This document shows positions 1 to 9,804 of a stretch of DNA of 64,000 nt, piece by piece; within the stretch, counting starts at the first letter, position 1, and the number at the start of each line of letters is the position of its first letter. The translations under genes and the position numbers were made by a program. The stretch covers positions 136,806,829-136,870,828 of the forward strand of contig CM053143.1 of NCBI GenBank assembly GCA_028571685.1, written 5' to 3'. Origin of the DNA: Heterohyrax brucei. Lineage: Eukaryota > Chordata > Mammalia > Hyracoidea > Procaviidae. Under the pieces are notes generated by a model that ran no database searches, was not told where the DNA came from, and worked only from the letters and a program-made list of their open reading frames with translations.

Positions 1-100
1 AGTGCATAGCTTCCCAAAGGCAGCACTTTGAAGGTGATCGTAGTGATATTCAGCAATGAAGTATGTAGCAGTTAGAACAATTGAGTTTCCTATCGGCTCT
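1..100. mobile_element. end of a Tc1/mariner-like element, cut by the window edge
   Basis: The motif cttcccaaaggcagcacttt followed by gtagtgatattcagcaatga matches the right end of the mariner-like copy at 43948-44478 with only scattered changes. It is a second, partial copy of the same family. Confidence 0.6.
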
Positions 101-839
101 CAAATGTCTTATATATCTGTAGCTCAAGGCCTATACCCTGAAAACAGTAGGTGCTCAGTAAAGGCAAACAATGACAATGGTTATGGTGATGATAGTTTAG
201 TAAGGTGGTAGAATGATGGGACCTACTCTATGATATAAATTTTAAAAACTTACACACAACTGATTCCCATATGTCTTAGTTATTTTTGTACCCCTTGGAC
301 ACAGGAAAGTACCTTAATAGATTCTCAATGAATGTTCGTATGAAACAACATCAAGTCAGCAGAATTGTGGTAATTTATTGACTAAATACCACCTAGTGTT
401 TTCAATATTTAATTACTATGCCACCAGAGTTTCCTATACAAATATACTTGGTGGTTATTGTGCTTCACTAAACTTTCTAAATACAAAGGTTTATTGAATT
501 AACAAAGAGAATCTAGAAAACAAATGGAAAAGATAGGAAGTTTTAAAGTTGTGTTTTGTACAGCAGAGTCTGAAAATGAAAACTCTTTGGAGAAGAGTCT
601 ATCAAGCTACATGTGTGGGCTACTTTAGTCAGCATGGAAGGACTATCTGGTAAAGAAATAAGTGATCTGATTCAGTTTTTAGACCACCTACGCCAGCTGC
701 TGTAGCAAAGAGACAGCAGGAAGTCAAAAGTAGAAGCAAGGAGACTACTCTGGAAGGTACTATAGAAATCCAGGTGGGAAATGACCACAATCTGGGCAAG
801 GGTAATAACATCAGAAATGAATGAATTCAGGAAATGTTC

Positions 840-1140
840 TGGAAATAAAACTAAAGAATTTTCATCAGGTGCTTTGGATTTGAGAGTGAGGAAAGAAGAA
901 TCTAAAAGAAATCACAGATGTTTTTCAGTTTGAGCAACTTGATACTATTGCTGAGATGGGGAGGACTGAGGAAGCATGAGACTAGAAGGAAAATCAAGAC
1001 CTCTGTTTAGAATTATATTAAATTTGGGATGCTAGTTATACATTCAAATGGAGATATTCAGTAGGTAGTTTAATATGTGAACATGGGACTCAAGAGAAAG
1101 TAGAGTTGCAAGATATGAATTTAAGGGGCAACAACAAAGA
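840..1140 (-). repeat. ancient LINE (L2-like) fragment
   Basis: Diverged sequence with the phrasing of an old mammalian-wide repeat (gagcaacttgatactattg, then ggagatattcagtaggtagt). I associate it with the reverse complement of L2, but the family name is uncertain. It appears to resume at 2345-2515 and 2760-3500. Confidence 0.35.
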
Positions 1141-1177
1141 GATACTATTGAAAGCCATAAGTATGGATATAGTCACT

Positions 1178-1600
1178 GCTATGGACTAAACTGTGTTTGT
1201 CAACCTGGCTAGGTAACTCCCAGCACCCATTCGGTGATTCCCAGCACTGAACGACTGTTTACCATTTTGTCATCTGATGTGACTTTTCTTTGTGTTGTAA
1301 ATTCTAATCTCTGCCTATGGTTGATGAGGCAAGATTAGATTATGTTAAAGACCAGTAGGGTGCAATTTAACACCCTTGCTCAGATCACATCGTTGATCCA
1401 ATGTAAACAGAGTTTCCCCAGGGTGTGGCCTTCACCACCTTTTATCTTACAAGCCATAAAAGGAAAGGAGAGCAAACAGAGTTGAGGACTTCACACCATC
1501 AAGAAGCCAGAGCCAGGAGAATAACATGTGCTTTGGACCTGGGGTTCCTGCACTGAGAAGCTCCTAGTCCAGAGCAGAGTTAGCAACAGTGTTACTATTA
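1178..1600 (+). mobile_element. MaLR-like LTR fossil (partial, old)
   Basis: It has the layout of the afrotherian MaLR-like LTR seen at 28729-29229: gtttgtcaacctggctagg near the start and ctgagaagctcctagtccag near the end. It is a degenerate, broken LTR copy with no internal genes. It interrupts the ancient L2-like repeat. Confidence 0.55.
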
Positions 1601-1669
1601 ACCAGACTTAAGAACTACTTGAAAGGATTCATTTTTACAATTTTGTTTCCCTAGAATCACTCCCTGTAC

Positions 1670-2260
1670 CAAATTGTCTTAGGCTGGGTTTTCTAGGGAA
1701 GCAAAACCAGTAACACGTGTAGGTACAAGGAAAGATTTATAATATACAGATAGATAGATAGATATAGATATAGGAAACAGCTCATGCAATCACAGAAGCT
1801 GAATGTCCCAAGTTCTGGCACAAGCCTCACGTGGCCGGAAGCTGAGGAACCCAAAGTCAGCAGGTCAGAGACCAGAGTTCTAGATCACCGGTTGTGTAGG
1901 TCAGTGGATCCCAAATTGGCGGTCGGACGAAGTGGCAGAGGCTGGCAAACCCAGGATCAGCAAGTCAGGGAGCAGGAGCAGCAGAGGCTGGCGAACCCAG
2001 GATCGGCAGGTCAGGGAGAAGGACTCTCAAGTGCTAACTGTAAAGACTGATGAGTCCAACAGCTGCTAGTTCAAGTCCCGGAACCAGATGCCGAAAGAAG
2101 ACAGCAGGAGCTCCTGGCTATGAGAGCAGACTAGCAGTAGTAGCGGAAGGTCCAGAGATGAGAGCCGAGGGGCGGGGATCCACCACAAACCCTGCCCTGC
2201 CACTTAATACAGCAGCCAAATACAGAGTAGCCAACTTGACATAATCCTGACCACTACACC
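1670..2260. mobile_element. probable LTR fossil with internal short tandem repeats
   Basis: It starts with ggttttctagggaagcaaaa, a phrase I associate with old ERVL-type LTRs, followed by a GATA microsatellite. A roughly 60-base unit containing aggctggc.aacccaggatc is repeated in tandem near 1935-2015. The family is uncertain and the copy is broken. Confidence 0.35.
1745..1774. repeat. (GATA)n microsatellite
   Basis: Short run of gata units grading into gatata. Confidence 0.85.
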
Positions 2261-2514
2261 AAGGTTTTCAACCAATGCATCTGGATGAATGGTAGCGCCA
2301 TCTGCTGACAAGCAGAACAACATGGGAATAGCCAGTGTGGGTACACAGTTAAAAGTCCAATCATAGACACTTTAAATTTGACATTCATACCTGATACTCA
2401 AAGAAGGATGTTAAACAGACAATTGGTTATAAGACTCTAGAGTTCAAGGGAGAAGGTGAAGCTAGAGATAATTTGGGAAGCTACAACATATAAGAAGTAC
2501 CTGAACAGTTCAAA

Positions 2515-2700
2515 TTGTTAAACCCTTGACTACTAGCCAAAGGGTGGTGGTTTGAACCCACCCAGAATCACCTCAGAAGACAGGCCTGATGATCTGTTTT
2601 CAAAAAATTACAGCTTTGAAAACTCTATGGAGCAGAGACCTATTCTGTATACATGTGGTCACCATGAGATAGAATCAACTTGATGGCAACTAACAACCCC
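2515..2700 (+). mobile_element. AfroSINE, long type
   Basis: A tRNA-like head (ttgactactagccaaagggt, ggtttgaaccc B-box-like) is followed by the extra segment agaagacaggcctgatgatc that defines the longer type. The 3' tail is RTE-like (caccatgagatagaatcaac). Confidence 0.8.
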
Positions 2701-2759
2701 CACCACTACCAGTAGCCTACATAGTTAAAGTCTTGGAACTGATGACATCACCCAGGGAA

Positions 2760-3500
2760 TAAGGAATGTTCTGTAACAATCTGAGAGAACTGAGCCATCA
2801 GTCACTTCAACCTTGAGGCCAGGACGAGAAGGATCCAGGAAAGGAAACCGAGTGAGGAATAATCATTGAGGCAGGGCAACAGCCAAGGTAGTTGTACTCC
2901 AGGAGTCAAGCAAAGAGGAAGTGAAGTGTCCAATAAGTAAGAGAAGGGCTGAGAAGTAACCAACGAGCACAGCAAGGCAGAGGTCTTTGTGACCTCAGTA
3001 AGACCACCTTCAGCTGAGTGGAGGGGACGAAAGCTTAACTCAAGAGAACGAGAAGAGAGGCAGTAATGATAATAACCCATAAACAACTATCGGAATTTTT
3101 CTATAAAGAAGAGCAGAGAAACAGAAGTGGTCCCTAGAGGATTATGTGGGGTTTAGGAAGAGTTTGTTTGTTTAAGAAAAAGTTATCCTAATGGGGAACA
3201 ACACAGGAGGAAGGAGAATACAATAATGCAGGAGAAAGAGGGGCTGATTTTTGGATCAAAAGCCTTGAAGAAGTTACATAAGTTGGGATCCAACACACAG
3301 ACTGAGAGATTGACCTTTAATAGCAACAAGGACAGTTCATTCATTATTAACAGGAGATGAGACAGATTATATAAACATAGATACAAGTAGTTTGGTAGAT
3401 TCAGTGGGAGAAAAATATGAAGATCTGTATGATCTCTTCTGTTTTCAGTTAAATACAAAGCAAGGGCATCAGCTGAGAGTGAGGTAGATGGAAGAAATGT
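2760..3500 (-). repeat. ancient LINE (L2-like) continuation
   Basis: Purine-rich diverged sequence (ggaggggacgaaagcttaac; aaagaagagcagagaaacag) that reads like the continuation of the repeat at 840-1140 after the nested LTRs and SINE. Assignment is tentative. Confidence 0.35.
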
Positions 3501-3949
3501 AGGCGATTTGAGGAAAAAGCAATGCCCATGTTTTCTCGGATACTTGGAGAATGCATTGACTGGGGAAATTTAGCATGATTGCAAAGCAGCACTGAGAGTT
3601 CACTTGAAGTAATAATGTCATAAATTTAAAGATTATTCAGCACATTAGTTAGCTTTTCTTCAGGTCATTACCTGTTTTCCAAGTGCAGTAAACAGGTTTA
3701 ACCAGGCAAGAATTACAGAGGGAGAGAGAAGCAAGTGAGTTAAGGATATTTGCAAGGAAGTGATTCCATTAGTGGACCATGGTAAGAATACAACTAAAAA
3801 GAGACAGAAAGAGGTAAGACAGACATGAGATCTAATTAAAAGACAGCAGGACCAATGGATGGTGGTCCCTTTAGCATGAAGAGTTGAGAGGCGGGTACAA
3901 GGAGTGAGCTGGAAAGATAGATGATTAGAATGCTTGAAAAACAGATTTG

Positions 3950-3995
3950 GGGAATGAGTCGGATCGACTCAACGGCACTTGGCTTGGCATAGTAA
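3950..3995 (+). repeat. isolated AfroSINE/RTE tail fragment
   Basis: Only the tail gactcaacggcacttggctt is recognisable, next to gagtcggatc. A similar orphan tail lies at 21148-21176. Confidence 0.5.
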
Positions 3996-4319
3996 CTGAC
4001 ATTACCAAGGCTAAGGTAACTGATGTCTAACATGGGGCTGAGGACAAGATCATTCAAAGTGAGGAAGTCTGAGAACTGAGACAGCCAGGTGGATCACCCA
4101 TGAGGATACTGATGACAAGCATGAAGACACAGAAGTGCAGCGGCAGAACAGTTTCAGTGAACCGGGGTGGAAGGAAGGAAGAAGGGGAGGAAGCCTAGCC
4201 TGGGTTGATTGAGGAGAGAATAAGAGGTGATGAAACGGAGTTAGTGAACACATACAACTCTTATGACAAGTCATGTAGGGAAGGAGAAGAAGAAAATGGT
4301 GGTGACTGTGGGTGAGAGG

Positions 4320-4485
4320 AGCCCTGGTGACACCATAGTTAAGAATTTGACTACTAACCCAAAGGTCAGCAGTTTGAATCTACCAGTCACTCCTTGGAAA
4401 TCCTGTGGGGCAGTTCTAGTCTGTCCTACAGGGTTTCTGAGTCAGACTGAACAAGACAGCAGGGGGCTTGGTTTTGGGCTTTAAG
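4320..4485 (+). mobile_element. AfroSINE
   Basis: Full-length but diverged copy: ccctggtgacaccatagtta at the head, cagcagtttgaatctaccag over the B-box and ctccttggaaatcctgtggg in the body. Confidence 0.85.
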
Positions 4486-4489
4486 TAAT

Positions 4490-5780
4490 GGAAAGAGATA
4501 TTTGAAGAAGTCATGGAGTCAAAAGGTTATCTCCTGATGGAAGATTCTAGAGCTCATAGAACTGATTCATTAGAAAGGGAAAAGCTGGAGCTTCGTAGAA
4601 ACAAAGTTCTTCACGAGACAAGAATGCAACCCAAACAGCAAGTAGAAGACACTACTTCTCATAGAAAGAGGCATAATTCTTCCCTGAAATATGAGAATAG
4701 GCAGATTTCTCAAGTCAGATGCAGGTAAGAATAGATTGGTGGTACAAAAATAAGGAAGTTCATGACTGATGGTTTCTATTTTCTCACATAAAGTTTTCAG
4801 CTGGATAAGGGTGGAAGATGTGAGGGACAGTAGAAAAGGCATTTAGCCGTCACCTCATAGATTGGGAATTAATTTACTAGGGGAATAGAGCGGGCTCACC
4901 AGACAGTATTGAGTGAACAATTGAGATTTTTAGTCGTGAAACTGAAATAATACCAGTCAATATGATTGTGTGATTTTGTACAGCAAGAGTCAGTTGTTCA
5001 GGTGTAAGCAGAGAATTGAGAGATGGGTGAGTTTTAACGAGGATTGGAGTTTAGCCAGAAGTATGGTGGATCTCTGAAAAGCCAATGGAGCGATGAAGGA
5101 TGTCAATGACCAACTGAAATGACAGACCATTGAATTGCAGCTGGGTAAAGGTGGAATCAGAGGGAATATGATGTAAAAAGTGTTTAGTTAAGGCATTAGA
5201 GACCCAACATTGGTGACGAATTGTTTTGGGTGAGGTCATAGGTGAAGGGTCATAAATGAGCAGGTGTGATGTGGTTTAACCCAAGTCCCAGGGAGGACTG
5301 AACACAGGAGGAACCACTTACATACTTACGTACTCTTGGAATACTTGTACAACTTGAATGTGATGGCTAATATTTATTGAGTGCTAACTATGTGTCCCCC
5401 TTTCCTTAAGATGATGACACAATACAAAAAATAATGGAGATGACGTTCAAAGTGGCAACATTAAGGAACACAACAACTTCAGAGACTTAGAATTAAGAAG
5501 AGTTTCAAAAGCTGGTGACAAAGAGTCATCAAGGACAGCTGGAGGATCATCAGCTGCAGAGAGGAGCCAGGAACGAAAGATTCTGTTTGTCTTGTTACTA
5601 GGTCCCAATTTCCCATCACAGTCCCTTAGGTTCAAAGAGAGTAACTGCAAAGTAGTAGGTAAATGAAACAGGTGTTATCTTTTCTTTGTAACAAAAACCG
5701 AGCTCCTGGAATCAACTTTCCGCCATTAGGATACCCAGTTCTACACAGGGCGGTGCTCAGTGCGTGGGAGGGGCCCCAAC
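4490..5780. other. SPMAP2L/THEGL intron 1, no gene seen
   Basis: Diverged, purine-rich sequence, probably ancient LINE debris. At 5362-5400 the phrase aatatttattgagtgctaac resembles a MIR/L2 3' end. No splice-bounded exon is recognised. Confidence 0.5.
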
Positions 5781-5786
5781 ACCTAC

Positions 5787-6204
5787 CGCGCGAGGGAGAT
5801 AGCAGAACCGGTGGCTGGGGATTGACCACCAGGGACGGGGAGGCAGTCACTGCGTCTGGAGGCAACCTGGCTTTGCCAAGCTCCTGGGTCCCGTGGGCTT
5901 TGGGAGGTTCAGAGGGCTCTTGGAGCTCCTCCAACTCTTCGCACACGTCTTGCTCGCGTTGCTCTTTCGGCGCCGCAGGCGGCCCGTACGCCACAGACTC
6001 CCCGGGCTCCTGGGGTTTCCTGAGCTCCTCCGACTGCTTGGCCGACTTAGATTCCTCGGCTTCCTCCGACTTATCAAGAACTTCGAGGAATCTAAGCACA
6101 GGCGTCTCATGAAAGGCCTGGGACTCCATGCACTCTTCTGTCGCTTCATTCCTATCGGTCACCTCCAACTGCGTGGAAGAAACTGGAAAATCTGTGTCCT
6201 CCAT
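5787..6204 (-). CDS. SPMAP2L: SPMAP2L/THEGL coding exon 1 (partial gene)
   Basis: An ATG at 6204 opens 139 codons plus one base to a good splice donor (CGCG|GTAGGT at 5786). The product starts MEDTDFPVSSTQLEVTDR and is acidic and Glu/Pro-rich (DVCEELEELQEPSEPP), with a SPSRG segment at the exon end. The call rests mainly on position: in mammals SPMAP2L (THEGL, testicular haploid expressed gene-like, a sperm microtubule-associated protein family member) follows ARL9 in the same orientation, and this exon lies about 10 kb downstream of the ARL9 stop within a CpG-rich segment. I did not recognise the N-terminal residues independently. No later exon with THEG-type repeats is visible at 1-5780, so they should lie left of the window. 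The frame stays open past the donor, but that stretch is probably intron. Confidence 0.62.
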
Positions 6205-6500
6205 TCGTGCTCAGATGCGCCCCCCTCGCTGAGGTAAGTCGCGGCGCGATTCACTGTGCGCCGGGTAGGGTAGGAACGCGTGGCCTTCGAGGTTCCCGGT
6301 TAGGCCCAGCCCCGCCGCGCTCGCCAGCTGCGCCCCGCCCCTCCCCGCCCCTCCGGGGCCGGGCCCCTCTCCAGCCACGCCCCCGGCCTTTGCGGCCACG
6401 CCCCGGCCCGCTGCAGCCACACCCTGCGCCCTCAGCGCGCTTTGTCCCGTTGCCAAGCCGCGCTCCTGGGGCCTCCGGATGGATGCGCGTCAATAGGCAA
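6205..6500 (-). promoter_or_regulatory. CpG-rich promoter of SPMAP2L/THEGL with repeated GC/CACC boxes
   Basis: GC- and CpG-dense DNA lies immediately upstream of the THEGL start codon. Several SP/KLF-type boxes are visible: CCCCGCCCC twice near 6335-6350 and gccacgcccc-type boxes near 6375, 6398 and 6415. The local base composition contrasts sharply with the AT-rich surroundings. No TATA box is evident. Confidence 0.6.
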
Positions 6501-6649
6501 AGTCGGGCCAGAGAGCCTCCGCGGATGTAATTTGCAGGATCCTGGCCCGTTGCTCCCTGTGCCAAGGGCTAGGACTCCCGGATACTGTCTGCTGCCGAGG
6601 TCATAGGCAGAATACACCAGCTTCCTGTCTAGCGACAACATCACTCAGA

Positions 6650-7140
6650 TAAGCGGAGCCGGCGCTTGGCTTGGCTGGCTGGTCATTGTTAGGTTTCAGC
6701 AGTTCCTTGGCATAGGCTTTGCGTGCGTCTTCGTCCTCTAATCAGGACGCCGATCTCATGCCCAGTGGAGATTGCCAAAACTGACAATATCTTAAGGCCT
6801 TCAATCACTAAAACTGACTTCTATCAATTTCTAGTAAATACACAGCAATAGAAATGGAGGAACGTGCAGGTACAACACGCAGGCGTTTGGTCCAAGTTTA
6901 ACATTAAGGAGGAACCTCATATTTGGATGTTTTACTCTCACTGCATGAAGTTCTATACACAATCACAAAATGCTAACAGGATTGAAGGAAAAATGCTTTC
7001 ATCTACAAATGTTTAATCTCGAGCCCCATTACAGATAGCATGTACTTAAGTGTGCTGTAAGTGGTTATTATAAACCTTCTAATTACCTTGTAAACAGTAA
7101 CTTACGTGTATGTGTGGCTGGGTGAGTGGGAGGGTGGGTG
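6650..7140. other. intergenic, nothing recognised
   Basis: AT-rich sequence upstream of SPMAP2L/THEGL with no identifiable gene or repeat. Confidence 0.5.
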
Positions 7141-7147
7141 TCTGTGT

Positions 7148-7280
7148 TAAATCGTGGTGGTGCAGTGGTTGAGAGCTCAGCTGCTAACCAAAACATCAGC
7201 AGTCGGAATTCACCAGCTGCTCCTTGGAAACACTGGTGCAGCACTATTGTCTTATAAGGTAGCGGCAACAGGACTCGTTT
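7148..7280 (+). mobile_element. AfroSINE
   Basis: Good head and body: gtggtgcagtggttgagagc, gctgctaacc, then ccagctgctccttggaaaca. The tail is short and runs into a pyrimidine tract. Confidence 0.88.
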
Positions 7281-7370
7281 TCTTTCTTTCTTTCTCTGTT
7301 CCTTCCTTTTTTCTTTCTTCCCCTCTCTTTTCTTTCTCATTCTCCCACCCTCTCTCTGTCTTTCTTTCCT
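7277..7370. repeat. pyrimidine-rich simple tract at the SINE tail
   Basis: Ctttc/cctt-rich low-complexity DNA beginning at the 3' end of the AfroSINE, probably grown from its tail. Confidence 0.7.
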
Positions 7371-7379
7371 TTGTATGCA

Positions 7380-7890
7380 TGCTATCTTTGTGATATCATC
7401 TGAATACTAAGTGCCACCATTTTTGTAACCCTGTTTTGGCATCCTCCTTTTTTTTGTCATTTTCTTATCCTACTATTGATAAATGGCCTGGGCTTCTCCG
7501 TACCTAAGGAGTGCTTTCAGCTCATGTCCGTGATCTTGGTAACGGGAAGTATAGAGGTGGTGGAGTTTCAGGGATGTTTTTGTTTTCAAAGGAAGGGACT
7601 AGAAGAATTAAGGAATATGTCATCTGTCAAATTACATGGCAAACACAAGTAAACCTTTTGCACAGTACTGGATAGTACATGGGCATACTTTGATTCGCAG
7701 ATGCAAAGAAAAGTTAAAAACATTTTGGAATGTGGATGTGGTCAGGAACAGAATTCAGAGACATGCTTATCTGAGTCAAGAAATCTTCAGACTTGTTTGG
7801 ATACACATATCTGCAGCACCCTATGGAGATTTAATAAGTATCAAACAAAAACTTGGATAAAGGAGAAATAAAGTTAGTCCCATTACATTT
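7380..7890. other. intergenic, nothing recognised
   Basis: Unique-looking AT-rich sequence. The open stretch at 7636-7860 has no recognisable protein. Confidence 0.4.
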
Positions 7891-7894
7891 TACA

Positions 7895-8058
7895 TTACCA
7901 GTTGCTATGGAATCAATTTTGACTCATGGTAACTCCATGTGCTCCATAGGGTTTTCATGGGGTGATGTTTCAGGAGCCGATCTCTAGGCCTTCCGAGGCG
8001 CCTATGGGTGGGTTTGAACCATTAACCTATCAGTTAGCTTGTGTCACCCAGAGACCCC
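7895..8058 (-). mobile_element. AfroSINE, long type
   Basis: Minus-strand copy: tail-complement gttgctatggaatcaatttt, then gggtttgaaccattaaccta over the B-box. Confidence 0.75.
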
Positions 8059-8499
8059 TAAGCTGTCCTCAGGAAGTTTGAATTTAATATGTAATCAAAG
8101 AGGAGTTATATAAAATCACCTTAACAAGGCAGAATGGTCCTTAAGTCAGCAAAACTGGCCCACAACTAAATGGAATGCTGCCAATATCCAGAGAATGTGC
8201 CAATCCAGGGAATCTTTGGCCCACAGTTAGGAATGCAGAAGGAGAGTGAGAAAGGCTATGTCCATTTAAGAACTGCAGAAGGATGGAAAACCTAAGCCAG
8301 CTGACTTTTTCTCCAGCCTTGCTATTGAGATGGACGTGTAGCCTGATGCTCTCACCGATCAACTTTCTCACGTGACCGGGCTTCCCAGGTAAGTCTGCTT
8401 ACTAGGAGAGATGAAAGTCACATAAATTCATGCTAGTCCATGTCGCAGAAATCAGCTGGCATTGTGCTTTCTTACACCAATCTCATAAATCTAGCATCT

Positions 8500-9180
8500 T
8501 TTCCTGAGACAAATTTAAGAATCAGTCTTGATTCTTTCCCTCATCCTCCTACCTCCAATGCACCAGCAGATTCAGTTAATTCTCCAAATAGATATGTGTG
8601 ATCCATTCTTTTCTCCTGTCTCCTAACATCATCTCTATCTAAGCCATCATAGTCTCTTACCTGAATTCTGCAATGACCTTCCTACTGGTCTTCCAAATTC
8701 TGCTTTGCCCACCCGCAGTGGTGACACTCCAAGCCATTTACACTAAACCCCAAGTGTTATACCACAAAATGCCTTATGACCTTTCTCTCCAGTGTGACCT
8801 TAGGCTGCTCTACTCCCTTTATGTTCCCTCTTCTCTGTTCTTCTCCAACGTGTTCCCACTTCATGCTCTTCCTAAACCTGTTCCCACTATCTGTAGCCCC
8901 TTTCTTCCACTTGTTACACACTGACCTTTTCATATCCCAAAGGGCTTGGCTTAAATACCACCCACTGAGATAGGTCTTTCCAGTCCACATTGATTAAAGA
9001 ATGTTACCACCATTATTTTCTATCTTAGCTTGTTGCTTCAACACAACTTGTGATTATTTCGTAATGATGTTTGCTTGTTTTAGTGCATGTCATCCTACTG
9101 GAATGTAAACTGCTTAAAGAAACTCTGTCTAATCTAGTCACTGGTGCATTCTAGAGCCAAACACAGTGAATGACTGTGAT
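8500..9180 (+). repeat. L2-like ancient LINE 3' region
   Basis: Phrases such as ctgaattctgcaatgacctt, ctactggtcttcc and ggaatgtaaactgcttaaag resemble the L2 3' part in sense orientation. The copy is highly diverged. Confidence 0.5.
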
Positions 9181-9254
9181 GGCTTTCATTGTTTCTATTT
9201 TCTGGCCCAGTATCCCTTCTCTTTTCTCCTGAAAGCAGAATCCTTCCCTTCTAT

Positions 9255-9414
9255 ACCCCCAAACCCACTGCTGTTGAGTCTATTCCAACTCATAGCAACC
9301 CTATAGGAAAGAGGGGAGCTGCCCATGGAGTTTCCAAGACATGCCTGATGGATTTGAACTGCCAGTCTTTCGGTTAGCAGCCATAGCACTTAACCACTAC
9401 ACTATCAGGATTTC
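9255..9414 (-). mobile_element. AfroSINE
   Basis: Minus-strand copy: ctattccaactcatagcaac, tggatttgaactgccagtct, cacttaaccactacac. Confidence 0.9.
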
Positions 9415-9804
9415 CCTTCCCCTCTATAGGGAACAAATAACACATGGTTTGAGGAGACTAATTCGGCCCATCCTCCACCCCTCCAGAGGTCTGGGCACTC
9501 TGGCACAACAATTAGCTCAGGGACGAACATGTGACTCCAGTGGAGCCAGTCTGTGTCCCTCCATGAGATTTGCTGCAGGGCTGCTGACAGAGAGAGGACC
9601 TGTTTTACTCCAGGATCTGACACAGTAAGAACGTTAAAGCTTGGTGCTGACAGCAGCCATTGTCCCATCTTGTAGAAAGAATATGATAATGAAGCAAAGC
9701 GAAGGGTAGTCAGGAAGCAGATAGCCTCTTCACCTTTGGACCTCTTACCCAGATTTCTCAGTATTACGAGCCAAAAAGAGTTCAGTTTCTGTCATTTTCA
9801 ACTG

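Noticed and set aside
5632-5786. Continuation of the SPMAP2L/THEGL frame beyond 5787 as coding sequence
   Set aside because: A good splice donor precedes it and the later residues turn hydrophobic and unlike the exon; read as intron.
5663-6237. Open frames on the plus strand and a second minus frame over SPMAP2L/THEGL exon 1
   Set aside because: Shadows of the GC-rich coding exon; low-complexity Ser/Leu/Arg products.
7150-7280. tRNA-like A-box and B-box motifs
   Set aside because: They belong to AfroSINEs throughout the window; no clover-leaf tRNA gene was found.
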